Shown: positions 23,410 through 35,542 of the stretch, piece by piece
Layout of the letters: each line of letters starts with the position of its first letter
Position numbering within the stretch: the first letter of the stretch is position 1
Source: Talaromyces rugulosus
Taxonomy: Eukaryota > Ascomycota > Eurotiomycetes > Eurotiales > Trichocomaceae
Direction: 5' to 3'
NCBI RefSeq assembly: GCF_013368755.1
Contig: NC_049563.1
Span: forward strand, 1,240,001-1,304,000
Length of the DNA stretch: 64,000 bases
Notes under the pieces: generated by a model
The model's database searches: none
What the model was told of the DNA's origin: nothing
What the model saw: only the letters and a program-made list of their open reading frames with translations
Program-made: the position numbers and the translations under genes

Positions 23410-26400
23410 ATGGTCGACATATCCCAAGGCCAGGTTGTCAACCTGTTGGACGGCCGGCAAGCCGCAGTACGGTTCATTGGCCCTACACACTTCGCGGCTG
23501 GCGACTGGATTGGCGTTGAGCTGGACGAGCCCACCGGAAAGAACGACGGCTCAGTCCAGGGCGAGCGCTACTTTGACTGCGAACATGGATTCGGAATGTT
23601 TATCAGGCCCTCGGCCGTTGCTTCGGTCGTGGGCCCTGCTCCTAAGCGAGAAAGTAAACAGGCACCTCGAGCCACAGCTGCGGCCGGTAAACCACAGGGT
23701 GCTTCTACCGCGGGAAGTGCAGCATTGAGACGGACAGGGAGTGCAGCTACATCTGCTGCTGCAAGACGCCAGAGCACTACTGCAAGCCCGTCTCCGGCTC
23801 CAAGAGCACCCCCAAGTCGAGTTCTAAGAGTATGGCCTCGTCCTTTTCAATTTGCTTTCTCAACTAACTGACACCGGATAGTCACCCACCAAGTCCCCGA
23901 CCAAGCAACTCGGTGCTCCCTCCCGGCCGTCCGTTACGACAACAAAACCTGCTCCGGCAGTGAAGCCTAGAGCTAGTATCAGCGGGCGTCAATCCATGGG
24001 CCCGCCTGCTTCAGGCGCAGCTGCTTCGAGAATGTCCCGGCAATCCTTGACAGGTGCTCAAACAAAATTGACAAGGCCCGGTGTGTCTTCAAGTGGCACA
24101 GCAGGAAACACGCCGGCTAAACGAGCCTCCATTCGCCCAACCCTGTCGAAGACAACCATAGAAGAGAGTTCAAGCAGAACAAGTGCTACGTCTGAACCTA
24201 GTACACAGAATGAATCACCGCTTGAAATGGCGCAAGAATCCCCTGATGAGGACGCCGCCCCTTCGGAGGCAGTCAAACCAGATCCTCCGCGGACGACATC
24301 GACGCGAGTTGTTTCGACTTCGAGGGGCACGCCCCAGAATGCTGCCACCTCCAGGGAACTCGAGGACATGAAAACAAAGCTCAAGGTGTTGGAGAAAAAG
24401 AGAACCGAGGATAGGGAAAGGTTGAAGGACCTTGAGCGGCTACAGTCCGAGAGGGACAAATACGAGGGTATCATCCAAAAGCTGCAGGCAAAATATCAAC
24501 CGCAACAGGTTGAATTGACAGAGCTCAAGAAGAAAATCCGCGAGACCGAAGCTCAACTTGAAGAAGCCGAAAGACAGCAGGCCGAGCATGAATCAATTCT
24601 AGAAATGGCCACCCTCGATCGTGAGATGGCTGAAGAGACTGCCGAGGCCTTTAAACTCGAATGCCAAGATCTTAAAATAAAGCTGGAGGAATTTCAACTC
24701 GAAGTGGAGGTTTTGCGTGATGAGAATGAAGAATATGGTTCGGTCATGAGCCCGGAGGACAAGTCAAGCCAGGGGTGGTTGCAAATGGAGAAGACCAACG
24801 AGCGGCTGCGTGAAGCTTTGATTCGACTGCGGGATATGACACAACAAACAGAAACAGAGCTCCGGGACCAAATCAAAGAATTGGAGGATGATCTGGAGGA
24901 ATATGCAACAGTGAAATCTCAGTACGAAGAGACCAAGGAAAAACTGTTGACTTCGGAATCCAATGTGGATGATCTCAAACAACAACTGGACACCGCTCTT
25001 GGTGCCGAAGAAATGATTGAGGAGTTGGCGGACAAGAATATGCAGCAGCAGGAGCAGATCAATGACCTAAAAGCGGCTATTGAAGACCTCGAAAGTTTAC
25101 AAGAAATCAACGATGAGCTCGAACTTAACCACATTGAAACCGAAAAGCAACTGCAAGAGGAGCTTGACTACAGGGAGTCGGTCTTCAATGAGCAAACTCG
25201 CAAGGTTTCCCAGCAAGATGAAGTTATTGAAGATTTGGAATACACATTGTCTCGATTCCGAGAACTTGTCTCCAACCTGCAGACTGACCTTGAAGATATG
25301 CGCACCTCCCAACAGTTGACGGAAACAGAAGCCAATGAACTTTCTACAAGATCTAGAGCCATGATGGACCTTAATCTCAAGCTTCAAGCTTCTGTGGAAA
25401 AAGCCCAGACCAAAACAATTGATATTGAACTGGCCCGCATGGAGGCGGAAGAATCTACGCAGCATCTCTCAATAGTACAGCTTTATCTTCCGCAATATTT
25501 TGAAACCGAAAAGAATTCCGTCCAAGCTGTATTGCGTGCAAAGCGCGTTGGTTTTAAAGCGTCTTTGATTTCCAACACCGTTCGTGAACGCCTTGCCGAC
25601 CAGGCCCACTTCCCTGGTACTCTAGAGAGTGCCTTCACATCGTATGAGGTGATCGAGAAGACCATATGGATATCGTCTGTTTGTAATAGATTTACAAAAT
25701 TTGTCACCTCATGTTCTCCTGAACAATTCACTAGCTTTGAGCGCGCTTTGTTTGAGTTGGAACCAGTGGAACGAACACTAAATAACTGGATCGAAAGTTT
25801 GAAGAGGAACGAATTTAATGAAAAGAAATGCGCCATGGAACTACAAAGATCAATCGCGCTGATGACTCATCTTGCTGAAACGCTCATTCCAGCAGAGCTC
25901 GCGGCATATGCGGATGAAACCCACACGCGTTCTGTGATGACGCAAACATATATTGACCACACCGCTCTAGCATTGACTCGCCTTAGGACGTTATTGCAAG
26001 GAAAGGTACCAGCACCAGCCGAAGACGATGAAGAGGGACTGTTTTTCTTCAACAAGTCGGAAGCTTTGGTGGGACAGACCCGCGGACTGAAAGTTGTTAT
26101 TACGAAAGTGATTCGTTCACTAGAGGAACTCAATTCTAGATCCCTTGCTCTGTCAGAGGGGACCGCTGCAGGGTTTGAGTTTGCAGAAACGACGGCCAAA
26201 GAGCTGGCAGAGCTTGTTCGACAGATGGGCGAGAACGTAGCGATCTTGCTCGGAGAAGAGGGCCGTGTAGAGCCATTTACGTATGATGAAATCTTGGCCA
26301 ATATGTCGAAAACCGCCGTTTCAATCGATCAAACGTCTGCTCCCGAGAGTGAAGACAGTAGTGCTCTCTCTCTACTCACCACAAAACTGAAGGTTTTGTC

Positions 26401-27505
26401 TGGTTACTTGGACGAAATGAGTGCCCATGCTTCTGACTTGGCGCATACGGCCGAATTCGAACGAGGAAAACACCCTTGGATTGCCCGTTCAGAGGAGTTA
26501 AAATCTCATAAAGTGACATCGCCTGACGCGGATGAGGAGATTCGTCGATTGAAAAATGAGCTTAGTGAAGCATCCACTGGACTAGGCGTCAAAGACAAGA
26601 CTCTGGAGGAGCAATCGATGAAAGTCGAACTTCTCGAGTCCAGAATGCGTGAGGCTTCTAAGAAAGCCTCTGCTGCTAAGGAGCTGGAAACGCAATTTGA
26701 ACAAATGCAAGAGAAGGAAACAGAACTACAGACATCGGTTGAGAAGCTTACCAAGGACTTGCAATCGGCACAGTCCGAGCGCGATGACTTTAAGCAACGG
26801 TTCGAGCGCGCCAAGAGAGCCTCTGGAACAGCTGCTGCCATCACAGCAGAAGGCGTTGTTGTCGACACAGAAGCTACGTTGGCTGCCATGCGCGAGAATG
26901 AAGCTCTCCGCTCAGAGATCAAGAGCCTCCAATCATCTGTTCGCTTTTTACGAGAAGAAAATCGCCGCGCCAACCTCCTCGATCCCTACTCTATCCAAAG
27001 ATCGACGAACTTGTATTCATGGCTGGATGCGCCACTTACTCAGGGTAAACAGTCTGTTCAGGAAGAAGCGAAATATGCTCTCGCTGCGGAAAGCCGCGAT
27101 GTTCTCAACAATTTGCTCAAACTGACTAAAGAAACCCCCGTTACCGACCTTGCCTCCACTGTTCCAGCCAACACAAAACGCTCTACGTGGCGTCCGGCTA
27201 AATCCACATACCGATACAAAGTACTCCAGAACCGGGAACGTTATGAGCAATGGAGTGAATGGAAGGACGATGTCGCGACGCGGAAGAAAGAAGAAGAGAG
27301 GATACTGGCTGCAAAAGAGGAGCGGGCATTGCGCGAGCAACAAGCTAGAAATAACCCTCGCCGTGGCGCCGGGCATGTGAAAACACCATCCGCCGGCTAC
27401 GGTATGATGGGGAGGGCATGGGCCATTTTGGGAATGCAGAACGAAATCGATCCCAAAGACGGCGGTGGCAAGGGGAGAGTGGAAATTGTTGAGTCTGATG
27501 TTTAG
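23410..27505 (+). CDS. Dynactin large subunit p150/Glued (NudM/Ro-3 type)
   Basis: Links cytoplasmic dynein to microtubules and cargo; in moulds it is needed for nuclear distribution and long-range endosome transport. Exons 23410-23829 and 23882-27505 (52-nt intron) give 1347 residues. Start MVDISQGQVV; the frame is open for 63 codons upstream but the CAP-Gly domain begins directly after this Met. CAP-Gly domain at about 5-70 with the hallmark GKNDGSVQG; basic Ser/Pro/Ala-rich microtubule-binding linker to about 265; first coiled coil about 275-650; a central globular region (~650-950) with the dynactin-type helical domain; second coiled coil about 990-1110; ordered C-terminal tail ending near GGGKGRVEIVESDV. 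The layout and length match fungal p150. A. nidulans nudM and N. crassa ro-3 are the named relatives. Confidence 0.95.
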
Positions 27506-27918
27506 TTGACTATATACTTTTCAAGATTTGCTAGGGCGTTGTACATTATATAAATAATACCCTATGTCAGTGTTTTTTTAATCGCGGGATATTGAAGTAG
27601 CTTGGTGTTACATTTTATTTCCTTTTTCGGAAATACCTTAGTTACTTGTTTAGTACTTTGTTATACTCGCGGGACATATCACATAGTGCAGCCCTCCTTA
27701 AGGTCTAACTGACGAAGGCGAATTTGAAAAAAAAAAAAAAAAAAAAAACCCCATTTGAACGACACCCATGAAATTTGATGTACGTTCCGCTCGAGCCACT
27801 ATCACCTGGTTCCAGATGTCGTGTGATACATGTAAAACACACTCTAATCCACTATAGGACATTCAATGTTGAATAGATGCTATGGTACATGTAAACATAA
27901 ACATGAGATCAGATTACC
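27506..27918. other. Convergent 3' spacer with long poly-A tract
   Basis: 3' untranslated regions of the dynactin gene (plus) and of the FAD monooxygenase (minus). It contains a 22-base A run at 27727-27748 followed by cccc. It marks the border between the conserved left block and the AT-rich accessory island. Confidence 0.6.
27727..27748. repeat. 22-base poly-A tract
   Basis: Uninterrupted run of 22 A between two convergent genes, directly followed by four C. It could be a retroposed poly-A tail relic or a plain mononucleotide repeat; no target-site duplication or source gene is visible. Confidence 0.8.
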
Positions 27919-29665
27919 TCAAGTGCTTGATTCAGCCGCAAGCAGTTTACTACAATGTTCAATTTCATTATGTGAAAATAAGACATTCATGAAATGAACC
28001 ATGTCAGACGCTATTTTATACAAGCATGTTAGCTTTCCCCCCCTTTCTTTCCACTACTCCTCGAGGAGAGATTGGGTAGTTAATACTTACGTGACATCCG
28101 AGCTCCTTTACTTTCGTCGTTCTCATCGCGTCCGTTCATGCGCGTATACCGGAGGACTTCTTCAACCCGTGGCCGTCGTGCTCTTTCATATAGTTTCAAA
28201 CGTGACGACACTTTTTCTACTGTGGTACCGGATGAAAGAAGCGTTGCTATACATACTGCGTCCTCGATAGCCATTGCTCCCCCTTGTCCCATATCTTCCA
28301 TATCACATTATCAGGCGTGTTATACAAAACCAAAGGACAAAAATGGTGACTTACAAGGTTGGAATGGATGAGCTGCATCTCCAAGCAATGCCGCGCAACC
28401 TTTGGACCAAGTCGTAAGATCCCCCATGTCGTACAATCCCCAGCATTTCGCATCTTTAGCCTGAAGAATAATTTCTTGCACCCCCTCCGAGAAATTCTTG
28501 AAAGCATTGACCAGGGTTTCTGTCTCCGTAGAGGCTTGCCAATCTTGATAACTCACGCCTCTTAGCCAATACCCTTGCCAAGTTAAGGTGGACGGGGGAC
28601 GCGAGAATTGAAGCGAACTTACCACCTTTTTCAGGCACAGCGGCTTCGGAACTAGGCATAAACGCACATAAATTGAAAATGGTGTTATTTGCACATGGAT
28701 ACGCAACTACTCTGCGATCTTCGGCGGCCCATTCGAGGAAAACTCCAGGATCCTTTTTCGAATCAAAAAATTTCAGTTTGTCCATCGGAAACAACCACCG
28801 AACGCAAGACTTTCCAGTGGGATGTGGAGCTGGAGTACTTGGTGAGACATGTTCTCGAAAAACGGACTAATGCATTTGTCAGCTCCATTAGCCCCCGCTT
28901 GATGATTTGTTTATAATATGTAGGAGATGTAGGGGAAATGAAGACGGGAAGGGGCCACAGTACATGCGCGCCGTCGGCTCCTAACAATACGTCTGCAGTA
29001 AACTCTCGACCATCATTAAGTACGACTAGAGAGTTATCAAGGTCAATTCTGACAATGGTGCAACCCGTATGTAATGTTGCCGTTTCTGATGCACGCTGCT
29101 TCAGACAGTTGTGTAGATCGACTCGATGGACCAAGTACCATTCCTAGAAGAAAGAATACATGTAAGTCCAGCTCAACAGCTTTGCATTTTATTTCCAAAG
29201 TCTTACAGCTTGCCATTTTCCGCGGACATCGCTAAAGTCGTTTCGAAATATGAGATCTCCTTTACTGTCATATCTGTGAATCTGAAACCGAGGTATTCAG
29301 CTTAGTACTTTATAAGTCCAGAAACTCAGAATCACATACCTCCCGTAATAACGTTCCGCCAAAGGTAGTAGGGTCAACATCCATCCATTTCAGCAAAGCT
29401 GTACAGTTGGGCGGCAAATGAATTGCTGCTCCTGTTTCTTTTGCAAATTGAGATTTCTCCAGAATCTGATATTTAGGTGCGTGCTCAGTCAGGATTGAAA
29501 TCCTTGCGAAATAAATGAAGCAGGCAAGAACACGACATATTTTCATACCACAACTTCATGCCCCTGTTTTCCAAGTGCAATGGCTGCAGAGAGCCCCGCA
29601 ATTCCTGCACCGATAACCAGGACCTTGAGCGGCTTGTGAGACGGACTTTCATTTGGTGTATGCAT
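27919..29665 (-). CDS. FAD-dependent monooxygenase, salicylate-hydroxylase-like
   Basis: Class A flavoprotein monooxygenase using NAD(P)H and O2 to hydroxylate an aromatic or polyketide substrate. Start MHTPNESPSHKPLK at 29665; about seven exons with 45-100-nt introns give roughly 410 residues. The Rossmann motif GAGIAGLSAAIALGKQG is at residues ~19-35; the middle motif is LLGADGAH; the second FAD-binding GD motif is ALLGDAAHPFQP (~305), followed by MGQGGAMAIEDA. The last exon becomes readable only when the intron at about 28,011-28,089 is removed, giving a short C-terminus that ends at 27919 (KLLAAESST). All motifs are intact, so the gene looks functional. It is the first gene of the accessory island and has no obvious pathway partners next to it; the substrate is unknown. 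Many such enzymes sit in catabolic or secondary-metabolite clusters, which this is not. Confidence 0.88.
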
Positions 29666-30187
29666 ATTGATTGGGCGTTCTCCACGTTAAACTTTAAGGC
29701 GGGAAAAAAAGTATATTTTTCAATCCAAATCACTAGAAAATATGAGAAATATAGCAAATGAAACTGCCATAACTTGACTATAAACTTATATTCCAGCGAC
29801 ATCCGGCCTAACAAGCTTGGCATTGAAAGCACCGTCGAGTAATTGCCTAATATGGAAACTACGGCCGGTCAATTTCCGGTAGCCCTCAGCATTTCCGTAT
29901 ATCCGATCCCGTATTGACAAAAGACATCTGGAGGCAAGACATATATTCTCGCAAAGAAATCGAGTCTACATAATTACCCACGTATAGGCTTTAATGCCAA
30001 ACACTTGTATCTGCCAAACGGGAACCAAGCATGTATTATTATTGAATATCATAAAAGTATTGACAATTGTAATAAAATATCCAAGGCCCCATGGGTAGGT
30101 AATTAATTTATCTATGGATATACACAAGGGCGCCAATATAAATTAAATTGAATCGAAAGGGCCTAATATTCGAACATAGACTGCCCA
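29666..30187. other. AT-rich spacer
   Basis: Promoter side of the FAD monooxygenase and downstream flank of the NLR relic. Strongly AT-rich (for example 30,030-30,180) with no open frame of note. Confidence 0.5.
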
Positions 30188-33100
30188 CTACTGCACAATT
30201 CTAGTATTTGCTCCTCTTTCTAGTAGAAGGCTAACTATTGCTTCATGGCCATTTAAAGATGCCCAAAATAATGGAGTCTGACCAAGGCTATCTTGGGCTT
30301 CAATATTCGCACCTGTTTCTAGCAGGAGACTGACTATTGTTTTTTGGCCACTTTCAGATGCCCATATTAGTGGAGTCTTACCAGACTCACCTTTGGTCTC
30401 AACATTCGCACCTCTTTCTAGAAGCAACCTCACTATTGCTTCATGCCCATAGACAGATGCGTACACTAATGTGTATTATTTAACACATCTAGAGACTCGA
30501 TATCTGCTCCATTCTCCAATAGCGCTTGTACTATCGCTTCGGTGCCTTTCTGGGCGGCCAATGCAAGCGCTGACATTCTATCCCTAGTTTTGGTATTTAC
30601 ATCAAAACTATACCGAAAATCAGTGACTAGCGCTATAAGCTTTTCTCGTGGCTTCTTCGTTGCTGCTAATAACTGCAGCAATAAGGGGACTAGCGTAATA
30701 TTCGGTTGCTGATTCCTGAGCAGCAGCGTGTTCGGACAGTACTGGTATGAGTGCGTCAAGGTTCTTCTCGGCAAACACGTGCAGAAAACTGACGTTCATT
30801 GTATATCGACGCATTTGAGACTCCTCATAGACATTGTTCAGGAGAGCTCATTTGGAGAGAGGAAAATTTTGAATAAAGCTAGCCTATCCAACGCCGAATT
30901 GTTCTGCAGAATTGGCATGGTGGAGTACATTTTTCACCGCATACTCGAGAAACGGAAATCTTCTGGGAATTTGCTGACGAAGATCTTTTGCATCTAGAGG
31001 AAGCTGTAGGCAACGGCAACTTTATCGGCATATACACGGCCGGGTCGATTTCAATATAGGTCATGCAGCATTGCTTCAGACGATCATGGCTTGAACCTGT
31101 GAAGCTTTGAGGTTGAGATTGAATTCTACCCAGGCCACCCTCTTCAAGAAGAAAATCACGCACTGATTCGTGTATGAACTGGACTCTTGGTACCCTCGAT
31201 CGGGTGATTTCCGCGAGCCCCTTTGACAAATCTAGTACGAATAGACGCATTATCTCCGGACTAAAAAGTTCGGGAAACCATTCCACGATAAACCTTTCAT
31301 CTCTGCCGAATCCGGATATTATCGCGAAGTAAGACTCGTCAATGCTTAAGGGACGCCTGGCAAAGAGAATCCACTGCAGACAGAGGACAGTTTGCTCCGT
31401 ATTCTGACCGTTTCTGGTGATAATATCTTCAAATAGTTCATGTAGTCCATCTGGTATCTCCCCAAGTCTTTTTCGAAGCGCATGTATACGGCCACGGTCG
31501 TATTCTTTGTTGAGCATCTGTACGACGAGTACCACCCATAGGAAAATCCCCGATGCTCTGTTCAGTAACTCATCCCTTATTTCATCAACTGCCTTGCCCG
31601 TTCCAGCCTTAAGTTCTGCGTGTATGTAGTTTGTGATATCTTTCTGGTGGCCGTCCTGGCTTTCTAGTGTCAAATCGATACCGTGTGATATACTAATATG
31701 GGGGTAATGTCTGCTAGAGAAACAGACACGGAAATGACTTCCAGCTGAAGCCGTGAGATGACCGAGTTGTTCAAAGAAAGAAAGCATGTCTCGGATACCA
31801 TCCTCTTTGCATTCATCAAGAGCGTCGATGAAACACATTAGAGAATACTGGTTAAGTTGTTCGACGGCTCTCTGAAAAATATTCTTCAACACCTCAATAC
31901 TCCAACTCTGTGCGGGAGAAACAAGGTGTATCGAATCCAATACCTGACGAAGATGAGGTAATTCGTGAAGAAGCTGATAGAGCAGTGATCGGTACATGCC
32001 AAGGACGGACTTTTCTAATTCTTCACCTCTTGCGTTGAAGAAGTATGAGACTATGATAGTTCCCGTGGCCGAGTACTTAGTTCTTGTGAAGATGAACTTC
32101 ATGATTGTTGATTTTCCAGCTGCTGGTTTTCCTTTGATCCATAGAAAACCGTGATGCTCGCTCATCTTTTCAGGGTTAAGCCAATCCTTGTATCGACAGT
32201 GGTTCAAGAGCCATTGGCAAGTCTCTAAATGGGCATTCTTGATTGTCATATAACGTGCCTCAATTTGGTCAAAAGCTAAAGCGCTCGACGCTGCTCGACC
32301 AAAGCTGGTTGCGATTGACTCGTAGTATCGCCCCTTGCCACAAACTGTTATTGGGCACTATTAAATTCAGAGGCAGGGGTGCATTTAGCGGGGAGGATAG
32401 AAAGAAGCTGTTTCGCGAATGCAGCGGCAGTCGCCGCTGCATATCCCTGCCAGTCCTTGTTTTTGTGAGAGTCTGAGTAGTCGCAGATGCCGCGAATTAC
32501 CAAGCAGGGAAAGACGTCCATTAAGCCAGCAGCTTCCATCTCGAAGCACAAGTTCCCCAGCTCACCGGCAAACTTGTCTCTTGTGTGTGCATGTTTGATG
32601 ACCTGATTTCCGGAAGCAATAGTGCCGTAATGGATGGTAGGGTCCAAGGAAGCTCGAAGGGGACTTTTTCGCACTCGGTGCTGATCGCAATTGTCGCATG
32701 TAGCCTGGCCCTGTAAATGTTCATATTCTGATTCAAACAAGATATCTCGTTCCTGACCCCTGTGCAAATACTCGCCCCTCATTTCCGGGTGTCGTTGCAG
32801 CATATCAGACACTAGCTTTGATATGCGAAAATCTATGTCCCTCTTAAATTCTGCCTAAATTCTGGATATGGTTTTTAGCAACAATGGAGGAGGTTTGTTT
32901 AAGTTTCCTGTGTATTAAAACTCTCCATTTGCCGTGGTTTTCCCGTAGTCATATTGCACCACCCCGTTATAACGAGCAGTCGGTATACTGACAACCACAT
33001 CACCGAGTCGAATATCTGTATTTTCTGTGGGAGCCCCCCCTGCGACACCAACCAAGAGACAGAATTGCATATTAGGAAAACTGTGACGCATCTCATTTCC

Positions 33101-33403
33101 AACAATGGTCGCAGAAGTAGTGCCATAGATTCCCGCAGGCAAGCAAGCAATTACGCAATTATGTCCGGCCATGCTGCCAAAAATGTACGTATTGTTGTCT
33201 GTTGGTGGGCTTTCACAGTCGTCGTGGATGTCATCCAACATTGCCCTCGCAGCTTTCATCTCAAGTGGCAAAGCCGATATCCATCCGACGGTGTATTCCT
33301 CACGAGCAACTCGGCCATTATCGTATAATTTCTCCCGCTTTGAGCTAAAAACCGCCCAATCATGATCTAATGCGACCAAGCGTTTGATGGATAAGCTAGA
33401 CAT
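30188..33403 (-). pseudogene. Decayed NLR/STAND receptor: PNP-like domain, NACHT NTPase, ankyrin repeats
   Basis: Relic of a fungal NOD-like receptor, a class thought to act in non-self recognition and programmed cell death. From the ATG at 33403 (MSSLSIKRLV) a nucleoside-phosphorylase-like domain is readable (EEYTVGWISALPLEM, LVGVAGGAPT, IRLGDVVVS, GVVQYDYGKT). It is cut in its own frame by TAA at 32915-32917 and TAG at 32855-32857, and then continues (CFEMEAAGLMD, VIRGICDYSD) to 32348. After a frame change the NACHT domain follows: Walker A GKPAAGKST near 32,120 and Walker B CFIDALDEC near 31,830. A second frame change near 30,995 separates the winged-helix-like part from FPFLEYAVKNVL; a TAG at 30884-30886, a TGA at 30848-30850 and three further frame changes (near 30,845, 30,645 and 30,470) follow. 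Ankyrin-type repeats (GHEAIVRLLLERGANV, GQKTIVSLLLETGANI, GHEAIVSLLLERGANT) end at 30188. Short introns cannot explain all these breaks. Confidence 0.85.
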
Positions 33404-34360
33404 AGCAGGTCTGTTGTCATGAGGGTATCAACAAAAGCGAAAAAGATCTAGACTGAGCTTCACATGTAGTTGATGCGGGGGAAAAGTGATGTTCTGTCGC
33501 ACTAATATATCCATGTCAACATTGAATGTGTTGGGGAACTTGAAAATTTCTTGGCAGTCGAAAGTACAATACTTGCAGCAGCTAAGCCACCATCACCATG
33601 ATTTGATTTGTTGCTCCTATCGAATCGCTTTGCATTGAAACGCGGCGTGACAAGGCTGACTGCAATGTGGCCAGTGAGGCTGAGCGACAAGGAGAAGCTG
33701 TGATTGGTTTTAGAACCGTGTCGACTATACAGGGGACTAAACATGGCCAGTTCAGCATTAGTAGCAACACACAGTTTAAAATATCCTTTCTAATACTTTG
33801 ATAGTCAAGACGTGTCTTTCGCATAGACGAGGGTTAGGGTTATACCGGGCCGTCCACTTTATTGTACGCCTTGCAATTTTTTACCACATGCAGTATCACG
33901 AGAAGAAAAATAACGCTATAAATACATGGATAACTACAAGCAAGATAGCGGGCGCCTGCCTTGATCTGGTTTGGGTTGTTTTCCATTTTAAGGAGGGATA
34001 GATAATATATGTCTTAGTATTGCGTGGCTCTCTATGATTGTATTTAATACATGGTAGTGTTGCTTTAATCCCGCTACGCTGGAGACAAGCATTTTTCAGC
34101 TTATTCTGCAATTGCTGGTCTTGTAGTTTTCAGATGAAATTCAATCTGTTGAGCTATGTCATCAGTTTGGTAGAGTATAAATTCAAACCGAACAATGCTT
34201 TTCAGTAAGACCTGCAAGTGCACTATCAATCAAGCATTTGATATCTGGACGTCTTCCTGAGTCACTAGTTGACATTATTTTAATGGCTTGGTATCTCATC
34301 TATAGGGGAAAGACTGTGGATAAGATAGACCTCAAGTGCTATAATTGGAGTATGGATAAA
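33404..34360. other. AT-rich spacer upstream of the NLR relic
   Basis: No gene can be supported. A minus-strand open stretch at 33,500-33,830 shows two overlapping frames (SLTGHIAVSLVTPRFNAKRF and GGLAAASIVLSTAKKF) that could be a decayed exon, but I recognise no family. The remainder is AT-rich filler. Confidence 0.4.
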
Positions 34361-35542
34361 TTAATGAGGGAAGGAATGCACCCTAGGCTGCAAAAATACC
34401 CCCCCCCCTAGAAGATGATCAACCATCCGGTCTAGGGCCTGACAATCGCCCTCAAAAGTTTCAGCTTTATCCTCATCGATCCAACCGGGAGTGAAACTGC
34501 CCCCAAAGTCAATGAACCACAAGTCATCATTCTTATCAACTAAGATATTGTCAGGTTTTGCGTCGCCCCAGACAATTCCTTCCGAGTGCAAGGCTTTGAT
34601 TGTTTGTTGAATCTGTAAGATCCACTTTTCCCGGAGTGCCAATGGTGTCTCATGCACCTCGATAAAGCCCAAGCTTTCATGGTGCTCAATATATGTTAGG
34701 AGAAGTCCGCAAATCTGGTCCGGCTCGTGTTGATACTGCACCAACCCATGCAGTGTCGGAACTCGTAAAGTCTTATTAAGACCCGTTTCCTGCAGACGGA
34801 CCATGGCTTGGATTTCTCGAGGTATTTGAAGTACGTGGTAACAAGGCTTGAAAAAAAGTATACGACCGGGCTCTGTGAATACTTTCTCCGGTCGTTGGAT
34901 AGGGCCCGTCATATCTTCCTCGTGAAAGAGGAATATTTTTGATGGGTGTATAAACAGGGGCTGCACCGCCTGAACCATATCCAGTGGTAGTGGCAGAGAG
35001 GTTATAAGGTGTGCTACTAGCTCATCACCGGCAGGCGAGGGAAGAACGACCAGATTGCCTTTCCCATCAACCTTGGGGTTGAGGACAAGAGTTTCAGGAT
35101 AGAACCAATCCTCGACCGTAGAAGGGTTTAAGTCCGAGTTAGACCCCAAAGATCGCATGTACGGATTACATTTCATAGCAATCCAAAAACAAATGTCCTC
35201 CATGGCATCCCCCATTATTTCGTTATCACAACTGCCCTCCTCTGGTTCCTCGGCACTTTGATCTTCCATTTCTTCAATCAAAGCCTTCTGCCATTGGTTG
35301 TAGTTAATAGGGACCATCCTGTCATCAATTTCAAGCTTTAGATACTCCTTTTCAAGTTGTAGATTTCCGTGAAGGCTTTCGGCAGATATCTGAATATGGA
35401 ATCGTTTCCCATAGCAGAGTATCGTTAGTTCTGCATTGGTGGTAACACCACACTGAAAGTTGACGATCTCATAGTCTGATATAGAATCCGTATTTGAACT
35501 ATCAGATGTGGTAGGCTGAGCTGCCGGAGATCCTAAGGCCAT
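34361..35542 (-). CDS. Protein-kinase-like protein of the fungal accessory genome
   Basis: Single exon of 393 residues, start MALGSPAAQPTTS. The first 220 residues are acidic and unrecognised. The C-terminal part is a small kinase fold: GLLLTYIEHHE (hinge region), catalytic loop GIVWGDAKPDNILVD (Asp and Asn present, HRD replaced by WGD), and the metal-binding loop WFIDFGGSF (DFG present), then DCQALDRMVDHLL. A candidate ATP-binding Lys is in ILFFKPCYH and the pairing Glu in REIQAM. This arrangement resembles the atypical, RIO/choline-kinase-like single-domain kinases that are expanded in filamentous ascomycetes. The last 15 residues are read through a ten-base G run (gene sense) at 34399-34408, so the C-terminus depends on the exact length of that run. 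Catalytic residues are kept, so it may be active; target unknown. Confidence 0.75.
   Translation of the reverse strand: MALGSPAAQPTTSDSSNTDSISDYEIVNFQCGVTTNAELTILCYGKRFHIQISAESLHGNLQLEKEYLKLEIDDRMVPINYNQWQKALIEEMEDQSAEEPEEGSCDNEIMGDAMEDICFWIAMKCNPYMRSLGSNSDLNPSTVEDWFYPETLVLNPKVDGKGNLVVLPSPAGDELVAHLITSLPLPLDMVQAVQPLFIHPSKIFLFHEEDMTGPIQRPEKVFTEPGRILFFKPCYHVLQIPREIQAMVRLQETGLNKTLRVPTLHGLVQYQHEPDQICGLLLTYIEHHESLGFIEVHETPLALREKWILQIQQTIKALHSEGIVWGDAKPDNILVDKNDDLWFIDFGGSFTPGWIDEDKAETFEGDCQALDRMVDHLLGGGVFLQPRVHSFPH

Noticed and set aside
32250..32350. Short intron between the PNP-like and NACHT parts of the relic
   Set aside because: The only GT-AG pairs are 14 or about 41 nt and do not match the usual intron length here, and other breaks remain anyway.
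33502..33824. Minus-strand ORFs upstream of the NLR relic as a separate gene
   Set aside because: Two overlapping frames each partly protein-like, but no recognised family, no clear splice sites and AT-rich surroundings. Left as spacer.
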